From assembly GCA_007922305.1 (NCBI GenBank), contig ML677333.1, positions 19,117,555-19,181,554 of the forward strand: a stretch of DNA of 64,000 nucleotides, written 5' to 3'. The DNA comes from Dermatemys mawii (lineage: Eukaryota; Chordata; Testudines; Dermatemydidae). The notes beneath the pieces are model-generated. The model was given only the letters and a program-made list of their open reading frames with translations, made no database searches and was not told the DNA's origin. The position numbers were made by a program, and so were the translations under genes. This document shows positions 52,266 to 62,039 of the stretch, piece by piece; within the stretch, counting starts at the first letter, position 1; each line of letters opens with the position of its first letter.

Positions 52266-54449
52266 ATACAGAACATACTTCTAAATCCTAGACAACGGTA
52301 GCCTTGTACTATTTATTTTTTGTCACTTTATCTTAAACATTTTAAGAGAGATTGAAGAATTCTAGAGAAGATGGTTAGAAGTTTGGCAGGATGTGGGAGA
52401 TAGAGGAAAAATTAATCTGAGAAAAAACAATTCCTCTTAGCTACTTGGAATGCAAAGAGAGTGCAATCACTGCTTCAGGGGGTGCAGATATCTCCTTCCA
52501 TTGTTCTACTCTCAGTCACGGGCAGGCCCTGCCATCAGCCTGCAGCCCAGAGCCCCCACATAAGAGTGGTAAGCCAGCTGATGGCTAGTGAAAACAGCCA
52601 GACCTGTCAGAGGTGTGCATTCGAGAGGAACTAAAACACAGCTCGCCCTGTAACTGTGATGCATGCAATGATGAACGGGGTGGATTATCAAAGGGGGTGC
52701 AGGGATGGAGCCGTGTTGTAATTCCCTATGTAATTTTGCATTGATAGGCTCCATTAATCTTAAGCATCTCAAATCCTCTTTGCCTACCATTTTCATTTAT
52801 TACTTCAAAGTTTTCTTTCCAAGGTCCAAATAGCCACATTCCCTGCTGAAATGTACACAGGAGTTTCATATATGGTTGAACATTTCTTTAGGGCACAATT
52901 TCATAGGACATTTCAATGTCATATTGTTATTTCTTTTATTCACTTCATCTTGCCAAGGTCTATATAATCTTTGTTTCTTTTCCATTTTTTGCACAGTCCC
53001 CAGCAGAGTCATTTATAGGCATACCATAGCTTTTGCTGTTCCTGAAATTAATATTCTGATTTAATTTCTTATAATATGTTCACATCTTGAATGTAAACAG
53101 CATTGCTCTATGAAATATTGCAGAGAAAAGTATTTATTCTGAAAAACAAAGTTATGTATACTAAATTCATATTGATGTAACATTAACATTAAGAAATCAA
53201 CCACTTGCAGAAGTCAGGAATTAAGGGGAAAAGCTCATCCTTAACTCTGCCCCATTGTCTTTATCCCTTTAATATCTTGAACTAGAGCATTTACACCAAA
53301 TCCTGCAAACCCTCCTTCAGTAACACTCCTGTTGATTTCAATGGGAATTTCATGCACAGGCAGTGTCCAGGATTTGTCCCTTTGTGAATTAATAAAATAA
53401 AAACAGAATTTCTTACTCAGCCTTTCACATAGTAAGTTATAAAACAGATGCTATTCAGCCTATGCTTGATTTTAGCATCCACAAAAAAACATAAAAGTGC
53501 TTCCACGAGTGCACTAGGTATCGATGACAGCACAAATTACATTATTATTAGTATTTGTTATTTATACAGAACCACAGATAGGCAAATCAATTATAAAGAA
53601 TATCTCTCATCAACCCTTATTAGATATTCATTTAAATAAACAGCAGTACTTCAAAAAAGATGCATATTCTTCCCTGCAAATATTTGCTTAAATATCAGTA
53701 ATCAAGAGATAATCTAGCAACTGACATCTAGTTTCAATGATATTTTTTGCTATTCTTAATTATATATTTTATTCATATTAGGCTGTTTCATGAGGAAGAA
53801 CTATGCGAGGAACTAAAGTTTCAATGCATCCATTAATTTTGTTTTCACATAACTTTTGGGCTCATCCTCTATTGCACTTTAAATTCTTTATTAGTTCTTG
53901 AGCATTTAATTCCAGAAAAATTGCTTCTTCTATAACAAAAGTGAAGTGGTTTCCTAGATACAAAGATTGCTAGTGGGTTAGAAATTTTATAAACCTCCTA
54001 AAAGTTTCTATAAATTTCCCGGCAAGATTTTACAAACAAGGTGACAAAACAAAGTAAGAGATGAACTAATGTGTGAGTTGTTAATTACATAACAAACTTA
54101 TGTTTGACTCTAACAGGTTTTAGAATGATTTTAGAATCAGGCTTTGATTTCAATTCAGTGCAATTTATGAACATCATTTTCATTCTAGAAGTATAACCTG
54201 GTTAATTCTCACTTCACCAATCTGAAAACCCATAAAACAACTCATAAAAACAAAAAGTGGTATCTCCCCATTTCTCAGCAAGGATTTAATAACAGGCTGC
54301 TGCAATGATAGATCATATTTCTAAGATTTCATTATTTGTATAAAATAGAATGCAATTAATTTGCTAGACAATTATGATTGTGGAGGAAAATCAAATCATT
54401 CTTTTTAAAGTAAATGAACACAGTGCATTTGTAATGGAGTATCCTTACT

Positions 54450-54529
54450 TTTTACTATTATGTTTGCTCTTACTTTTGAATTTACAAATTTTACTATTAT
54501 GTTTGCTCTTACTTTTGAATTTACAAATT
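54450..54529. repeat. 39-bp tandem duplication
   Basis: The unit tttactattatgtttgctc... to tttacaaa occurs twice, starting at 54451 and 54490, nearly identical. It lies about 190 bp from the 13-codon syntrophin exon, on its downstream side. Confidence 0.9.
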
Positions 54530-54721
54530 TCAGAATCTAAAACCTGTTTTGCCTAAAGAAAAATGTATATTTAGAACTTTCAATCTGAGTATAAATCTAC
54601 ATGCAGCTCCAAATTTTTTGCATCCTAAAGCAAATGCACAGAGGCAGATTTTTTTTCCACAAATCTTTAAAGAGATTTAGTTAATGGTAAATATTTATGG
54701 ACAATACAATTAAAATCTTAC

Positions 54722-54760
54722 CTGGTCTGATAGAGAGCAGCATTTATTTGCCATTTTCAT
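54722..54760 (-). CDS. SNTG2: Gamma-syntrophin micro-exon (13 codons), probable SNTG2
   Basis: This 39-bp exon encodes MKMANKCCSLSDQ. It follows the phase-0 end of the previous exon and precedes a phase-0 exon starting IIHMGW. Together they give the continuous gamma-syntrophin order ...LTLQN / MKMANKCCSLSDQ / IIHMGW. On the minus strand the acceptor is a T-rich tract ending ctgcag and the donor is gtaaga. It is too short for ordinary ORF calling and was found by looking for the missing linker between its neighbours. The peptide links two parts of the PH region and has two adjacent cysteines. The intron before it is about 3.0 kb and the one after it about 8.6 kb. Confidence 0.87.
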
Positions 54761-55393
54761 CTGCAGAAAAACAGAGATTAAAGAATAATCAGAGAAATGA
54801 ATATATTTATGTTATGATATGTCATATTATTTCATTATCAAAGACATATTTAAACATATGTTATGGTTCCATACAAAAAACAACATTAAAAGAAAATGAA
54901 GCCTTCAAAAGTCAGGAACTGATAAAATTAAGACTGCCTATATAACTTTAGCTCTGCTGCTCATGTGACTGCATTATAATGCACTCTTTAAATAAATATC
55001 TTCCTCACTTGCACCCCAATGCAATAAAATATTTAAGCACTTTGAAGTGTTTTGCCTCAGTGAACACTTCGGAATGGGACAGAGATGAAGGCAGTTGTTC
55101 AATATTTCTCTTTAGTTCATTATTCAGTGTGAAGCTGCACATCTCATTTGCTGCACAATATTCAGCTGACTACACCAAATATGGAATTTTGTTGATTTAG
55201 ACTTTTCTGTGTCTCCCTGACATTTTGTAGTTGTAGGGACAGAACTTAGTCTCCTGAACCTCAGTTCGCTGCCCTAGGTATCAGACTCCTGTAAGCCAAT
55301 CAACCTATTTCTCCTACAGACTGACAAGGAAGAAAGATTGTTACTGAAATTTTTATTTTATAGCAGTTGGGATGTGCTCATGGCAAGGTGTAC

Positions 55394-56345
55394 CATAGAA
55401 TCACAGAACTGGAACGGAACTCTAGAGGTCATCTACTCCAGTCCCCTGCTCCCAAGGCAGAACTAAGTATTATCTAGACCATCCCTGACAGGTGTTTGTC
55501 CAACATGCTCTTAAAAATCCCCAATGATGAAGATTCCACAACCTCTCTCAGCAATTTATTCCAGTGCCTAATCACTCTGAAAGTTAGGAAGTTTTTCCTA
55601 ATGTCCAACCTAAACCGCACTTGCTGCAATTTAAGCCCATTGCTTCTTGTCCTGTCCTCAGAGATTAAGAAGAACAATTTTTTTCTCTCCTCCTTGTAAC
55701 GACCTTTTATTTAACTGAAAACTGTTATGTCCCATCTCAGTCTTCTCTTCGCCAAACTAAATAAACCCATTTTTCTAAAATCTTACCTCATAGGTTATGT
55801 TTTCTAGACCTTAATCATTTTTGTTGCTCTTCTCAGGACTTTCTCCAATTTGTCCCCATCTTTCCTGAAATGTGGCACCCAAACTGGACACAATATTCCA
55901 GTTGAGGCCTAATCAGCAGGGAGTAGCATGGACAAATTACTTCTCGTGTCTTGCTTACAATACTCCTATTAGTACATCCCAGAATGATTTCTTTTTTGCA
56001 CCATTGCACTGTTGACTCATATTTAGCTCATGATCCACTATGATCCCAGATCCCTTTCCGCAATACTCCTCCCTAGGCAGTCACTTCCCCTTTTGTATGT
56101 CTGCAACTGATTGTTCCTTCCTAAGTGGAGTACTTTGCATTTGTCTTTATTGAATTTCATCCTGTTTACTTCAGACTATTTCTCCAGTTTGTCCAGGTCA
56201 TTTTGAATTTTAATCCTATTCTCCAAAGCACGTGCAACCCCTCCCAGCTTGATATCGTCCATAAACTTGATAAGTGTACTCTTTATGCCATTATATAAAT
56301 CATTGATGAAGCTATTGAACAGAACTGGGATGAAGCACAGAGTGC
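55394..56345 (-). mobile_element. CR1 LINE fragment, about 950 bp
   Basis: The plus strand starts at the CR1 3' end (tagaatcacagaactggaac, aggtcatctactccagtcc). The minus strand at 55474-55677 stays open and encodes a CR1 RT C-terminal tail (SEDRTRSNGLKLQQ, RVIRHWNKLLREVVESSSLG). The block further right, to 56345, is decayed CR1 coding with many stops. It lies in the intron between 54760 and 57731. Confidence 0.8.
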
Positions 56346-57036
56346 CACACTGGTGAAAAGGATAATGGGAAAAGCAAAAGGACTTAGGAAATGGGATGGG
56401 GAGAGGACTTCATCAGGAAAACTGCAGCATGTCTTCTGTTTGTAAATATGATAGTTACTATCAGGCTTTTTGCATGAAGCTTATTATGTATTATGCAGTA
56501 ATTAGTAGTGTTGAACTGTCTGCACAGTAGCATCAGTACAATTCAGACACATGCTATTGGTAGACACACTGACATTCCCAGGTACCCTCCTGTGGCTGGA
56601 CAACATCTGACTTCCTCTATACTCAAAGATAACATTTCCACCCCCAGTCTTCTGACTTTGCTGAAAATGTTTCTGTGAATTAGGTCACTGCTTTGCAACT
56701 AGCAGAAGTTCCCGATTGTGATGAAAGGCTGGCATTGCCGACATTAGTATTGTCTGCTGGCATCAGAATGGCATCTAAATAGATTCTTTTTGTTGAACTC
56801 TCACTCCACTGTATGTACTGATGAACAGTAAACTATATTTCAAACAATGCAATGCTTAATTTATAGGCTTGTCAAGATGTTCTCCAGACTGCAGGTCTGA
56901 CACAGCCTGTTAAGGGAATTTGATCATATCCTTCCCAACAAGGAAGGATACGTGCACATCAGATGTACTATTGTGTTACTCTGGTGATCAGTAACAGAAA
57001 ACTGGTGGAGATATCAATTACTTTGGTATACAGCAG

Positions 57037-57165
57037 CAGGGGTGGTCAAACTGTGGTTCACAAACCACATGCGGCTCTTTTACAGTTAGCTGCTGCAGGC
57101 CAAAACTCCCGAGCCCCAGCAGGTGTGCCCAAAAGGCTGAAGCCGTAAGCCCTGGCATTACGAAC
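57037..57165 (+). mobile_element. hAT-like element fragment (one end)
   Basis: It begins caggggtggtcaaactg, a typical hAT/Charlie-like terminal repeat, and continues with ggttcacaaaccacatgcgg. No matching right terminus is visible, so it is truncated. Confidence 0.5.
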
Positions 57166-57730
57166 TTTAGTTTAAAATGTACAGCAATATCTTAATTCCA
57201 ATACAAGTACCTTTTTATTACTGTTACAACTGTGATCACCCTAGGGGATTTTAATGCTTTAGCTACATCAGTTTCTAAACTCATTATAATAGTAGAAAAA
57301 CTGCATACAGACCAGCCCTAAATTACATTCTTTGAATTACAAAGCTTCCCTTCACATACTTCAAAAACAAGTAATGCAAACTTCTGAAACTAGATTTCAA
57401 GCATACTTTAACTGCAAGAATTTAAAAAGAATACATTTAGGCCTCATCCAAAACTCAATTAAGTCAATGAAAAGACTCTTCCGATTGGGCCCTACAAAAA
57501 TTTTGAAAGTAACAAAGTCACCTTAAAGTTCTGTTGTTCTCTATTATAAAATAAGGTTGCATTTTCTTGGAGACTTCAAGGTGACATGTTACGCTACTAC
57601 AATTTCATTTCTTCCCCCTCACTCTTTTGTTTTACATATTATACCTTATATACAAATCATTATACTCTGCTTGGGAAATTAAAAATAATGTAAATACCAA
57701 ATGCAGGAAAATATGCAGAAAGTAACATAC

Positions 57731-57860
57731 ATTTTGAAGTGTCAAATCACTGATGTTAGTTGATAATGCTCTCAGCCAGTCAGAACACTCCTGCGCTGTA
57801 TAAAACTGAAGTATCCCAGTACTAACTCCATCAAGTGCAAGAACTTCAAATGCATTAGAT
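57731..57860 (-). CDS. SNTG2: Gamma-syntrophin exon (start of the PH-domain region), probable SNTG2
   Basis: Syntrophins are membrane-associated adaptors of the dystrophin complex (PDZ, PH and C-terminal SU regions). This 130-bp exon encodes one base completing a split codon plus 43 codons, including NAFEVLALDGVSTGILQFYT and CSDWLRALSTNISDLTLQN. These match the PH-region segment of gamma-syntrophin as I remember it, and are closer to the gamma-2 than the gamma-1 paralogue. On the minus strand the acceptor reads tttactgcag before the exon and the donor is gtatgt after it. The exon ends in phase 0, which fits the next exon. It is the first exon in transcript order that I can find here. The exon encoding the preceding part of the protein was not found up to 64000. 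The complete PLE begins about 550 bp upstream. Paralogue assignment is from memory of the family, not from a search. Confidence 0.88.
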
Positions 57861-58441
57861 CTGCAGTAAAAATAAATATACATAGATAAAAAGTTTTCAT
57901 AAACAGTCCAACAGTTCTCAATCTTTATCTGATCTTTAGAACTTTTTACAAATTTCATTTTTCAAATTTACAAACAGAAAAAAAGGGAACAACCTAGAGT
58001 ATCAGGAAACACAGACACAATAAATGGTTTATCTTTATCAAAGTTTATATGTTTTCACTAATTCACTTACTATTTTATAATTATATATATATAATCACTA
58101 AACTTAAGATATTTTATTAAGGATGCATCAATTAAATCTAAGAAAACAATTGTGCAACCTCTCGCCAACAAAAAAAGTTTGATGCTCTAAAAACTTACAA
58201 CATGAATCAGAAAGCAAATATCTTCATCTATTTTTAATTTCTTGAAGTGCTATAGGTTTAAAAAGAAGCAATCATTCTTTAGAGCTCATTTAATGTGTAT
58301 GAAAATCCAAATACTTTATATTTCTTCAACGGGTCTCAATATGAGCACGCAAAAATTGAGGCACCCCAAATCACTAGCCACCACTGAAAACGTAGACCAG
58401 ACTAAATATCAGAGGGGTAGCCGTGTTAGTCTGGAATTGCA

Positions 58442-58820
58442 GAAGTGACAAAGAGTCCTGTGGCACCTTAAAGACTAACTGAAATTTTTTCAGAGCATGA
58501 GCTTTCGTGGGCTAATACCCACTTCGTCGGATGCATGCAGTGGAAGTATCCAGGGGCAGGTATAAATAGGTAGGCAAGAACCAGGTGGGAGATAACAAGG
58601 TTAGTCCAATCAGGCTGAACCAGCTTGTTATCTCTAATCAGGGAGGGTGAGGTGTTCCTCTAGCAGCTGAACTGGAGGTGTGAATAGCGAGAGAAGAGAA
58701 GCTGCTTTTGTAATTAGCTAGCCATTCAAAATCTCTATTCAGTCCCAAATTGATTGTGTCAAATTTGCAAATGAATTGCAGCTCTGCAGTCTCTCTTTGC
58801 AGTCTGGACTTGAAGTTTTT
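58442..58820 (-). repeat. PLE 3' inverted arm (pLTR-like)
   Basis: This 379-bp arm matches the reverse complement of 61117-61495 with no difference that I could see. It holds the last 60 or so codons of the ORF, the stop, and about 190 bp of 3' untranslated terminus with the hammerhead-like motif. It is followed outward by the 32-nt tail. Confidence 0.92.
58493..58538 (-). ncRNA. Hammerhead-ribozyme-like core in the PLE 3' terminus
   Basis: On the minus strand the order is gcatgcat, then ccgacga, a GTGGG/CCCAC hairpin with loop tattag, then gaaa, then gctcatgc. This is the hammerhead layout: CUGANGA core, stem II, GAAA, flanked by strands that can pair as stem I. Stem III would be almost absent, as has been reported for PLE hammerheads. 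The first core box has C where U is expected (CCGACGA), so activity of this copy is doubtful. The same block recurs at 61399-61444 (+, inverted arm), 6738-6784 and 16483-16528. Confidence 0.5.
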
Positions 58821-61187
58821 TTGCTGCAAAATGCTGACCTTTAAATCTTCTATGGTGTGTCCGGTGAGGTTGAAGTGCTCTCCTACAGGTTTTTGAATAT
58901 TGCCATTCCTGATATCTGATTTGTGTCCATTTATCCTTTTTCGTAGGGACTGTCCAGTTTGGCCGATGTACATAGCAGAGGGACATTGCTGGCACATAAT
59001 GGCGTATATTACATTGGTAGATGTGCAGGTGAATGAACCAGTGATGGTGTGGCTGATCTGGTTTGGTCCTGTGATGGTGTTGCTGGTGTAGATGTGTGGG
59101 CAGAGTTGGCATCGAGGTTTATTGCATGGATTGGTTCCTGAGTTAGAGTTGTTATGGCACGGTGTGCTGTTGCTGGTGAGAATATGCTTGAGGTTAGCAG
59201 GTTGTCTGTAGGCCAGGACTGGCCTGCCTCCCAGGGCCTGTGAAAGTGAGGGATTGTTGTCCAGGATGGGTTGTAGGTCACTGATGATGCGTTGGAGAGG
59301 CTTTAACTGAGGACTGTAGGTGATGGCCAGTGGTGTTCTGTTGTTTTCTTTCTTGGGCTTGTCTTGCAGCAGCAGGCTTCTGGGTACACGTCTGGCTCTG
59401 TTGATCTGTGTCCTTATTTCCTTGTGCGGGTATTGTAGTTTTGAGAAAGCTTGGTGGAGATCTTGTAGGTGTTGGTCTCTGTCTGAGGGGTTGGAGCAAA
59501 TACGATTGTACCTCAGTGCTTGGCTGTAGACAATGGATCGTGTGGTGTGCCCGGGGTGGAAGCTGGTGGCATGAAGGTAGGCATAGCTGTCAGTAGGTTT
59601 TCGGTATAGGGTGGTGCTGATGTGGCCGTCATTAATTTGCACCGTGGTGTCCAGGAAGTGGACCTCCTGTGTAGACTGGTCCAGGCTGAGGCGGATGGTG
59701 GGGTGGAAGCTGTTGAAATCGTGGTGGAATTCTTCCAGAGTTTCTTTCCCATGGGTCCAGATGATGAAGATGTCATCAATGTAGCGTAGATAGAGGAGGG
59801 GCGTGAGTGAACGAGATTTGAGGAAGCGTTGTTCCAGGTCAGCCATAAAGATGTTGGCATACTGTGGGGCCATGCGGGTGCCCATAGCGGTGCCACTGGT
59901 CTGGAGGTATATATTGTCACCAAATTTGAAATAATTGTGTGTGAGGATAAAGTCACAGAGCTCAGCAACCACTTGTGCTGTGGCATCATCAGGGATACTA
60001 TTCCTGACAGCTTGTATTCCATCTCTGTGTGGGATGTTTGTATAGAGAGCCTCTACATCCATGGTGGCTAGGATGGTGTTTTCTGGAAGGTCACCAATGC
60101 ATTGTAGTTTTCTCAGGAAGTCGGTGGTGTCACGGAGATAGCTGGGAGTGCTGGTGGCGTAGGGTCTGAGTACAGTGTCCACATATCCAGACAGTCCTTC
60201 AGTGAGAGTGCCAGTGCCCGAGATGATGGGGCGTCCAGGATTTCCAGGTTTGTGGATCTTGGGTAAAAGGTAGAATAGCCCCGGTCGGGGTTCTAAGGGT
60301 ATGTTAATTTGTTCCTGTGTTAGTGTAGGGAGTGTCCTGAGTAGACGGTGCAGTTTCTTAGTATATTCTTCAGTGGGATCTGAGGGAAGTGGTCTGTAGA
60401 AATTGGTGTTGGAGAGTTGTCTGGTAGCCTCCTTTTGGTAGTCAGACCTGTCCATGATGACAACAGCACCTCCTTTATCAGCCTCTTTGATTATGATGTC
60501 AGGGTTGTTTCTGAGGCTGTGGATAGCATTGCGTTCTGCTCGACTTAGGTTGTGAGGCAGGCGATGTTGTTTTTCCACAATTTCTGCCTGTGCACGTCGG
60601 CGGAAGCATTCTATGTATAAGTCCAGACTGTCATTTCGACCCTCAGGGGGAGTCCATGTGGAGTTCTTCTTCTTGTGCTGCTGGTGGGATGGTGTCTGTG
60701 TATCAGTGCGCTGTTCTATGTAGTCTTGAAAGTATTCTTTGAGTCGGAGACGGCGAAAGTAGGCTTCCAGATCACCGCAGAATTGTATCATGTTTGTGGG
60801 GGTGCTGGGGCAGAATGAGAGTCCTCGAGATAAGACAGACTCTTCTGCCGGGCTGAGTATGTAGCTGGATAGATTGACGATACTGCTGGGTGAGTTAGGG
60901 GTACCACTGCTGTGGCCCCATGTGGCAGGCAGGATTTTAGATAGCTTGCAGTCCTTTTTCTTTTGTAGAGAGGTGAAGTGTGTAATATAGATCTCCTGTC
61001 TTATTTTAGTAAAGTCTGTTTGTGTGGAGGGTTGGTTGTTTATCAAGGTCTCCAGGTTGGAAAGCTCTTTTTTGATGTTTTCCTGTTTGCTGTACAGGAT
61101 GCTGATCAGGTGGTTCAAAAACTTCAAGTCCAGACTGCAAAGAGAGACTGCAGAGCTGCAATTCATTTGCAAATTTGACACAATCAA
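58638..61187 (-). CDS. PLE reverse transcriptase with C-terminal GIY-YIG endonuclease, 849 aa
   Basis: This protein would copy element RNA at a nicked chromosomal target. The RT region begins near residues 235-246 (EADKGGAVVIMD), then LLPKIHKPGNPGRPIIS at 308-324. Motif A is MDVEALYTNIP at 376-386 with D377. Motif B is TSGTAMGTRMAP at 430-441. Motif C is YIDD at 469-472. A cysteine-rich knuckle follows at 688-696 (C-x4-C-x2-C), then the GIY-YIG nuclease: VIYAI at 726-730, YIGQTG at 740-745, R749/R751, H755 and a likely catalytic Glu in GEHF at 770. No stop or frameshift is seen. Residues 1-23 are read from the inverted 5' arm, antisense to the C-terminal coding, so the annotated start may be an accident of the rearrangement; M133 is a later alternative but would drop upstream sequence. 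About residues 790-849 lie in the 3' arm. Confidence 0.92.
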   Translation of the reverse strand: MIVSNLQMNCSSAVSLCSLDLKFLNHLISILYSKQENIKKELSNLETLINNQPSTQTDFTKIRQEIYITHFTSLQKKKDCKLSKILPATWGHSSGTPNSPSSIVNLSSYILSPAEESVLSRGLSFCPSTPTNMIQFCGDLEAYFRRLRLKEYFQDYIEQRTDTQTPSHQQHKKKNSTWTPPEGRNDSLDLYIECFRRRAQAEIVEKQHRLPHNLSRAERNAIHSLRNNPDIIIKEADKGGAVVIMDRSDYQKEATRQLSNTNFYRPLPSDPTEEYTKKLHRLLRTLPTLTQEQINIPLEPRPGLFYLLPKIHKPGNPGRPIISGTGTLTEGLSGYVDTVLRPYATSTPSYLRDTTDFLRKLQCIGDLPENTILATMDVEALYTNIPHRDGIQAVRNSIPDDATAQVVAELCDFILTHNYFKFGDNIYLQTSGTAMGTRMAPQYANIFMADLEQRFLKSRSLTPLLYLRYIDDIFIIWTHGKETLEEFHHDFNSFHPTIRLSLDQSTQEVHFLDTTVQINDGHISTTLYRKPTDSYAYLHATSFHPGHTTRSIVYSQALRYNRICSNPSDRDQHLQDLHQAFSKLQYPHKEIRTQINRARRVPRSLLLQDKPKKENNRTPLAITYSPQLKPLQRIISDLQPILDNNPSLSQALGGRPVLAYRQPANLKHILTSNSTPCHNNSNSGTNPCNKPRCQLCPHIYTSNTITGPNQISHTITGSFTCTSTNVIYAIMCQQCPSAMYIGQTGQSLRKRINGHKSDIRNGNIQKPVGEHFNLTGHTIEDLKVSILQQKNFKSRLQRETAELQFICKFDTINLGLNRDFEWLANYKSSFSSLAIHTSSSAARGTPHPP

Positions 61188-61495
61188 TTTGGGACTGAAT
61201 AGAGATTTTGAATGGCTAGCTAATTACAAAAGCAGCTTCTCTTCTCTCGCTATTCACACCTCCAGTTCAGCTGCTAGAGGAACACCTCACCCTCCCTGAT
61301 TAGAGATAACAAGCTGGTTCAGCCTGATTGGACTAACCTTGTTATCTCCCACCTGGTTCTTGCCTACCTATTTATACCTGCCCCTGGATACTTCCACTGC
61401 ATGCATCCGACGAAGTGGGTATTAGCCCACGAAAGCTCATGCTCTGAAAAAATTTCAGTTAGTCTTTAAGGTGCCACAGGACTCTTTGTCACTTC
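61117..61495 (+). repeat. PLE 5' inverted arm
   Basis: This is a reverse-complement copy of the 3' arm, ending exactly at gtcacttc and lacking the 32-nt tail. On the plus strand it re-creates the C-terminal reading frame (open to 61299). That frame is a mirror image, not a separate gene. Confidence 0.92.
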
Positions 61496-62039
61496 AGACT
61501 AAATATGTTACATTCTTCTCTTCCTGTGAGTCTGTGTTCACAAACAAAGTAGCTATTTGGGTGATAAATAGTTGTGTGTCACTGCTTTACACTCAGTAGA
61601 TATTGTGACATTACCAAGACTTATAAGAACTTTACATACTCACTTTAAATCACTCTACAAAAGCTCATGACACACATCTCTGACTTAAACTAAAGACAAA
61701 ACCTTCCATGCAACCGTGGAAGTTTCCACGTCAGCAGATGAGTCAACTTATGGAATTTTACCTACTTTGGCATGACAAAGTATTCTTGGCCAGAACGGAA
61801 CAATCACTGAATACATCACACATAAATGATATCATTTAGGAACCTGTAAATTATGCTGCCTAGTGGAAGAGGCTGAAGACCTTCAGATCTTGAAAGACTT
61901 GTACTGCATGATTACCACTAAAGAACAAGGGTCAAAGATAGCATCATTGGCTCTGAGAGGCCACATATCCACACATTTCTAATATGTCTATCACTGTAGC
62001 ATATTAGCATTTCCTTTTTAGGTCTGTCAGGAGGATCAG

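Larger units (their letters stand above)
46160..54721 (-). other. SNTG2 intron, about 8.6 kb
   Basis: Contains the MIR/MITE nest at 48285, simple repeats at 50647, the short palindromic repeat at 51525 and the 39-bp tandem at 54450. The T/C-rich stretch 51660-51890 carries chance ORFs only. The rest shows nothing recognised. Confidence 0.75.
54761..57730 (-). other. SNTG2 intron, about 3.0 kb
   Basis: Contains the CR1 fragment at 55394 and the hAT end at 57037. The remainder is non-coding with nothing recognised. Confidence 0.78.
58410..61495 (-). mobile_element. Complete-looking Penelope-like retroelement (PLE) with inverted terminal arms
   Basis: The element is 3,086 bp and lies between two copies of agactaaatat (58399-58409 and 61496-61506), possibly 12 bp counting a shared c. 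Its termini are 379-bp inverted arms, 58442-58820 and 61117-61495, which I read base by base as identical and without indels. A 32-nt tail (58410-58441, starting cagaggggtagccgtg) is present only outside the left arm, which is the 3' end of the element. The unique body carries an unbroken 849-codon ORF. PLEs are known to have terminal repeats in direct or inverted orientation with a short one-sided extension, and this fits. It sits in the same orientation as the host syntrophin gene, in an intron. Identical arms, a perfect TSD and an open ORF all suggest a young insertion. Confidence 0.93.

Noticed and set aside
25949..57860. Assignment to gamma-1-syntrophin
   Set aside because: As I recall the paralogues, gamma-1 differs in the LDGVSTGILQFYTAQ and DCWLQANLYL stretches. 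No search could be run, so a small doubt remains.
61024..61299. Separate plus-strand gene at the right arm of the PLE
   Set aside because: It is the mirror copy of the PLE protein's C-terminus, created by the inverted arm.
58410..61495. Inverted arms as an assembly artefact
   Set aside because: A matching TSD borders the unit, only one side carries the tail, and independent copies show the same head-to-head design.
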